From: JBHWPB01 sp043424675
GTDB lineage: Bacteria > Bacillota > Bacilli > Lactobacillales > Carnobacteriaceae_A
Direction: 5' to 3'
Assembly: GCA_043424675.1 (NCBI GenBank)
Contig: JBHWPB010000134.1
Span: 1 to 6,854, forward strand
Length of the DNA stretch: 6,854 nt
The notes beneath the pieces are model-generated. The model was given only the letters and a program-made list of their open reading frames with translations, was not told the DNA's origin and did not search any database. The position numbers and the translations under genes are program-made. Within the stretch, counting starts at the first letter, position 1; every line of letters begins with the position of its first letter. Shown here piece after piece: positions 5,968 through 6,854 of this stretch.

Positions 5968-6687
5968 TTAAGAATTTTCCAATATTTTTACCTCTTCATC
6001 TGTTAAAGGTCGGTATTCACCAGGCTCAAGCGTCTCATCAAGAGACAGATTCCCCATTCGAATTCTTTTGAGGTAGGTAATTTCATGGCCTCTTGCTTGA
6101 ACCATACGTTTCACTTGATGGAATTTCCCTTCTGTCACTGTAACAGCTACTTTGCTCTCTTCTGTCTCTTCATTGATATCTATAATCTCTAACTTAGCTG
6201 GTTTAGCTTCATAACCGTCATCTAGAGTCAAACCTTTGGAAAAAGCTTCTCTATCTTTTTCATCCATCATCCCATCCACGTGAGCGAAATATTCTTTTTC
6301 AACTTCTCGATTAGGAGAGGTGAGAGCATGGGAGAGTTTTCCATCATTAGTTAGAATTAATAACCCTTCTGTATCAATGTCCAATCTTCCAACTGGAAAG
6401 GGTTCTTGAAGTAAATCTTGTGGCTCCAACAAGTCAATCACAGTATGATGAAAATTGTCTTCTGTGGCTGAAATAACATCTTGCGGCTTGTTCATCATGA
6501 AGTAGAAAAATTCTTGGTAAACAACAGGTTGACCGCTCACCCTAATATCATCCATTTCAGAATTAACATGCAAGCCAGGTTTTCTAGCATCTGTGCCATT
6601 TACTGTTACTTCCCCATCTTTAATGAGCTTTTTAACTTCTTTTCTCGTTCCAAAACCACTGTGCGCTAATAATTTATCTAATCGCAT
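5968..6687 (-). CDS. rsuA: 16S rRNA pseudouridine synthase, RsuA/RluB family
   Basis: The 239-aa enzyme converts a uridine in ribosomal RNA to pseudouridine. The RsuA group modifies U516 of 16S rRNA (E. coli numbering). An N-terminal S4 RNA-binding domain (about 1-50, MRLDKLLAHSGFGTRKE and DGEVTVNG) is followed by the catalytic domain. There, FMMNKPQDVIS (63-73) and GRLDIDTEGLLILTNDG (100-116) carry the catalytic Asp at D103, and EGKFHQVKRM lies near the C-terminus. The length is close to E. coli RsuA. The start is fixed by AAGGAGG at 6694-6700, 6 nt before the ATG. The family is certain, but the exact target (16S RsuA rather than an RluB/E/F-type 23S site) rests on length and overall similarity. 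It is the first gene of a possible rsuA-pepV unit with its own promoter. Confidence 0.9.
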   Translation of the reverse strand: MRLDKLLAHSGFGTRKEVKKLIKDGEVTVNGTDARKPGLHVNSEMDDIRVSGQPVVYQEFFYFMMNKPQDVISATEDNFHHTVIDLLEPQDLLQEPFPVGRLDIDTEGLLILTNDGKLSHALTSPNREVEKEYFAHVDGMMDEKDREAFSKGLTLDDGYEAKPAKLEIIDINEETEESKVAVTVTEGKFHQVKRMVQARGHEITYLKRIRMGNLSLDETLEPGEYRPLTDEEVKILENS

Positions 6688-6736
6688 TCTATCCCTCCTT
6701 TATCATGTTAATAAAAAAACTTTCAGACACTCTTTC

Positions 6737-6764
6737 ATTGTATCAAAGATGGAGACCGAACCAA
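6737..6764 (-). promoter_or_regulatory. Candidate promoter of the rsuA-like gene
   Basis: On the minus strand an extended -10, TGATACAAT (6745-6737), carries TACAAT. A weak -35, TTGGTT (6764-6759), lies 16 bp upstream. Transcription would start near 6730, about 43 nt before the ATG at 6687. It lies just downstream of the terminator at 6795-6835, as expected for a new transcription unit. Confidence 0.5.
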
Positions 6765-6794
6765 ATATCCTCTCTTAATTTTATTTCACAAAAA

Positions 6795-6835
6795 AATGGT
6801 TACTTTAAGTTTCCGTTCCACTTAAAATAACCATT
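6795..6835 (-). terminator. Terminator of an unseen minus-strand gene beyond the right edge
   Basis: A 16-bp stem (6795-6810 with 6820-6835) closes a 9-nt loop. On the minus strand every position pairs, one through a U:G wobble, and a run of seven T (6796-6790) follows. On the plus strand the same position is a C:A mismatch and no T-run follows. The hairpin therefore serves leftward transcription, so a minus-strand gene must end to its right. Confidence 0.8.
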
Positions 6836-6854
6836 CAAAATATATTATTTTATA

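Noticed and set aside
6481..6778. Two plus-strand open frames over the rsuA-like gene's 5' end
   Set aside because: They are antisense to the S4 domain and promoter region, with no motif or ribosome binding site.
1..6854. CRISPR array, tRNA, T-box or other riboswitch, insertion sequence or attachment site
   Set aside because: No regularly spaced repeats, cloverleaf-like or conserved leader sequences, transposase-like reading frames or duplicated ends were seen by eye on either strand.

Overview
The window is an ordinary low-GC Gram-positive chromosomal segment carrying seven genes. AT-rich codon use, strong AGGAGG-type ribosome binding sites, TATAAT-like -10 boxes, a PepV dipeptidase and a CDP-glycerol-type teichoic acid transferase fragment point to Firmicutes, most likely Lactobacillales (Carnobacteriaceae or Enterococcaceae relatives). 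The genus is inference. I see no phage, insertion sequence, CRISPR array, tRNA or rRNA.

Layout. Positions 1-478 (+) hold the C-terminal end of a CDP-glycerol glycerophosphotransferase-like protein that begins before the window. It is followed by uppP (571-1395, +), with its own promoter and a strong hairpin terminator at 1410-1449. That terminator also faces the converging minus-strand genes. Everything after it is on the minus strand. Read in transcription order from the right edge: a terminator of an unseen upstream gene (6795-6835); an RsuA-type 16S rRNA pseudouridine synthase (5968-6687); pepV (4493-5896); a terminator (4437-4479); a DUF503/YlxP-like small protein (4042-4326); a four-repeat MscS-related membrane protein (2481-3938) ending in a GC-capped terminator (2397-2429); and a membrane-anchored metallophosphoesterase (1453-2289).

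How the genes fit together. The plus-strand pair is cell-envelope related: teichoic-acid-type polymer transfer and recycling of the undecaprenyl carrier. The rsuA-like gene and pepV are 71 nt apart with no terminator between them, so they may be co-transcribed. The DUF503 gene, the channel-like gene and the phosphoesterase each have a plausible promoter of their own. No intergenic gap exceeds 200 bases.

No clearly new multi-gene system is visible. The points most worth a second look are a TagF-type domain whose usual DYSS...D motif is missing, a repeat-built MscS-like protein that ends without the MscS beta domain, a perfect 16-bp dyad with an adjacent cre-like site in its promoter, an inverted-repeat cluster upstream of the phosphoesterase, and a DUF503 gene outside its usual nusA-infB neighbourhood.
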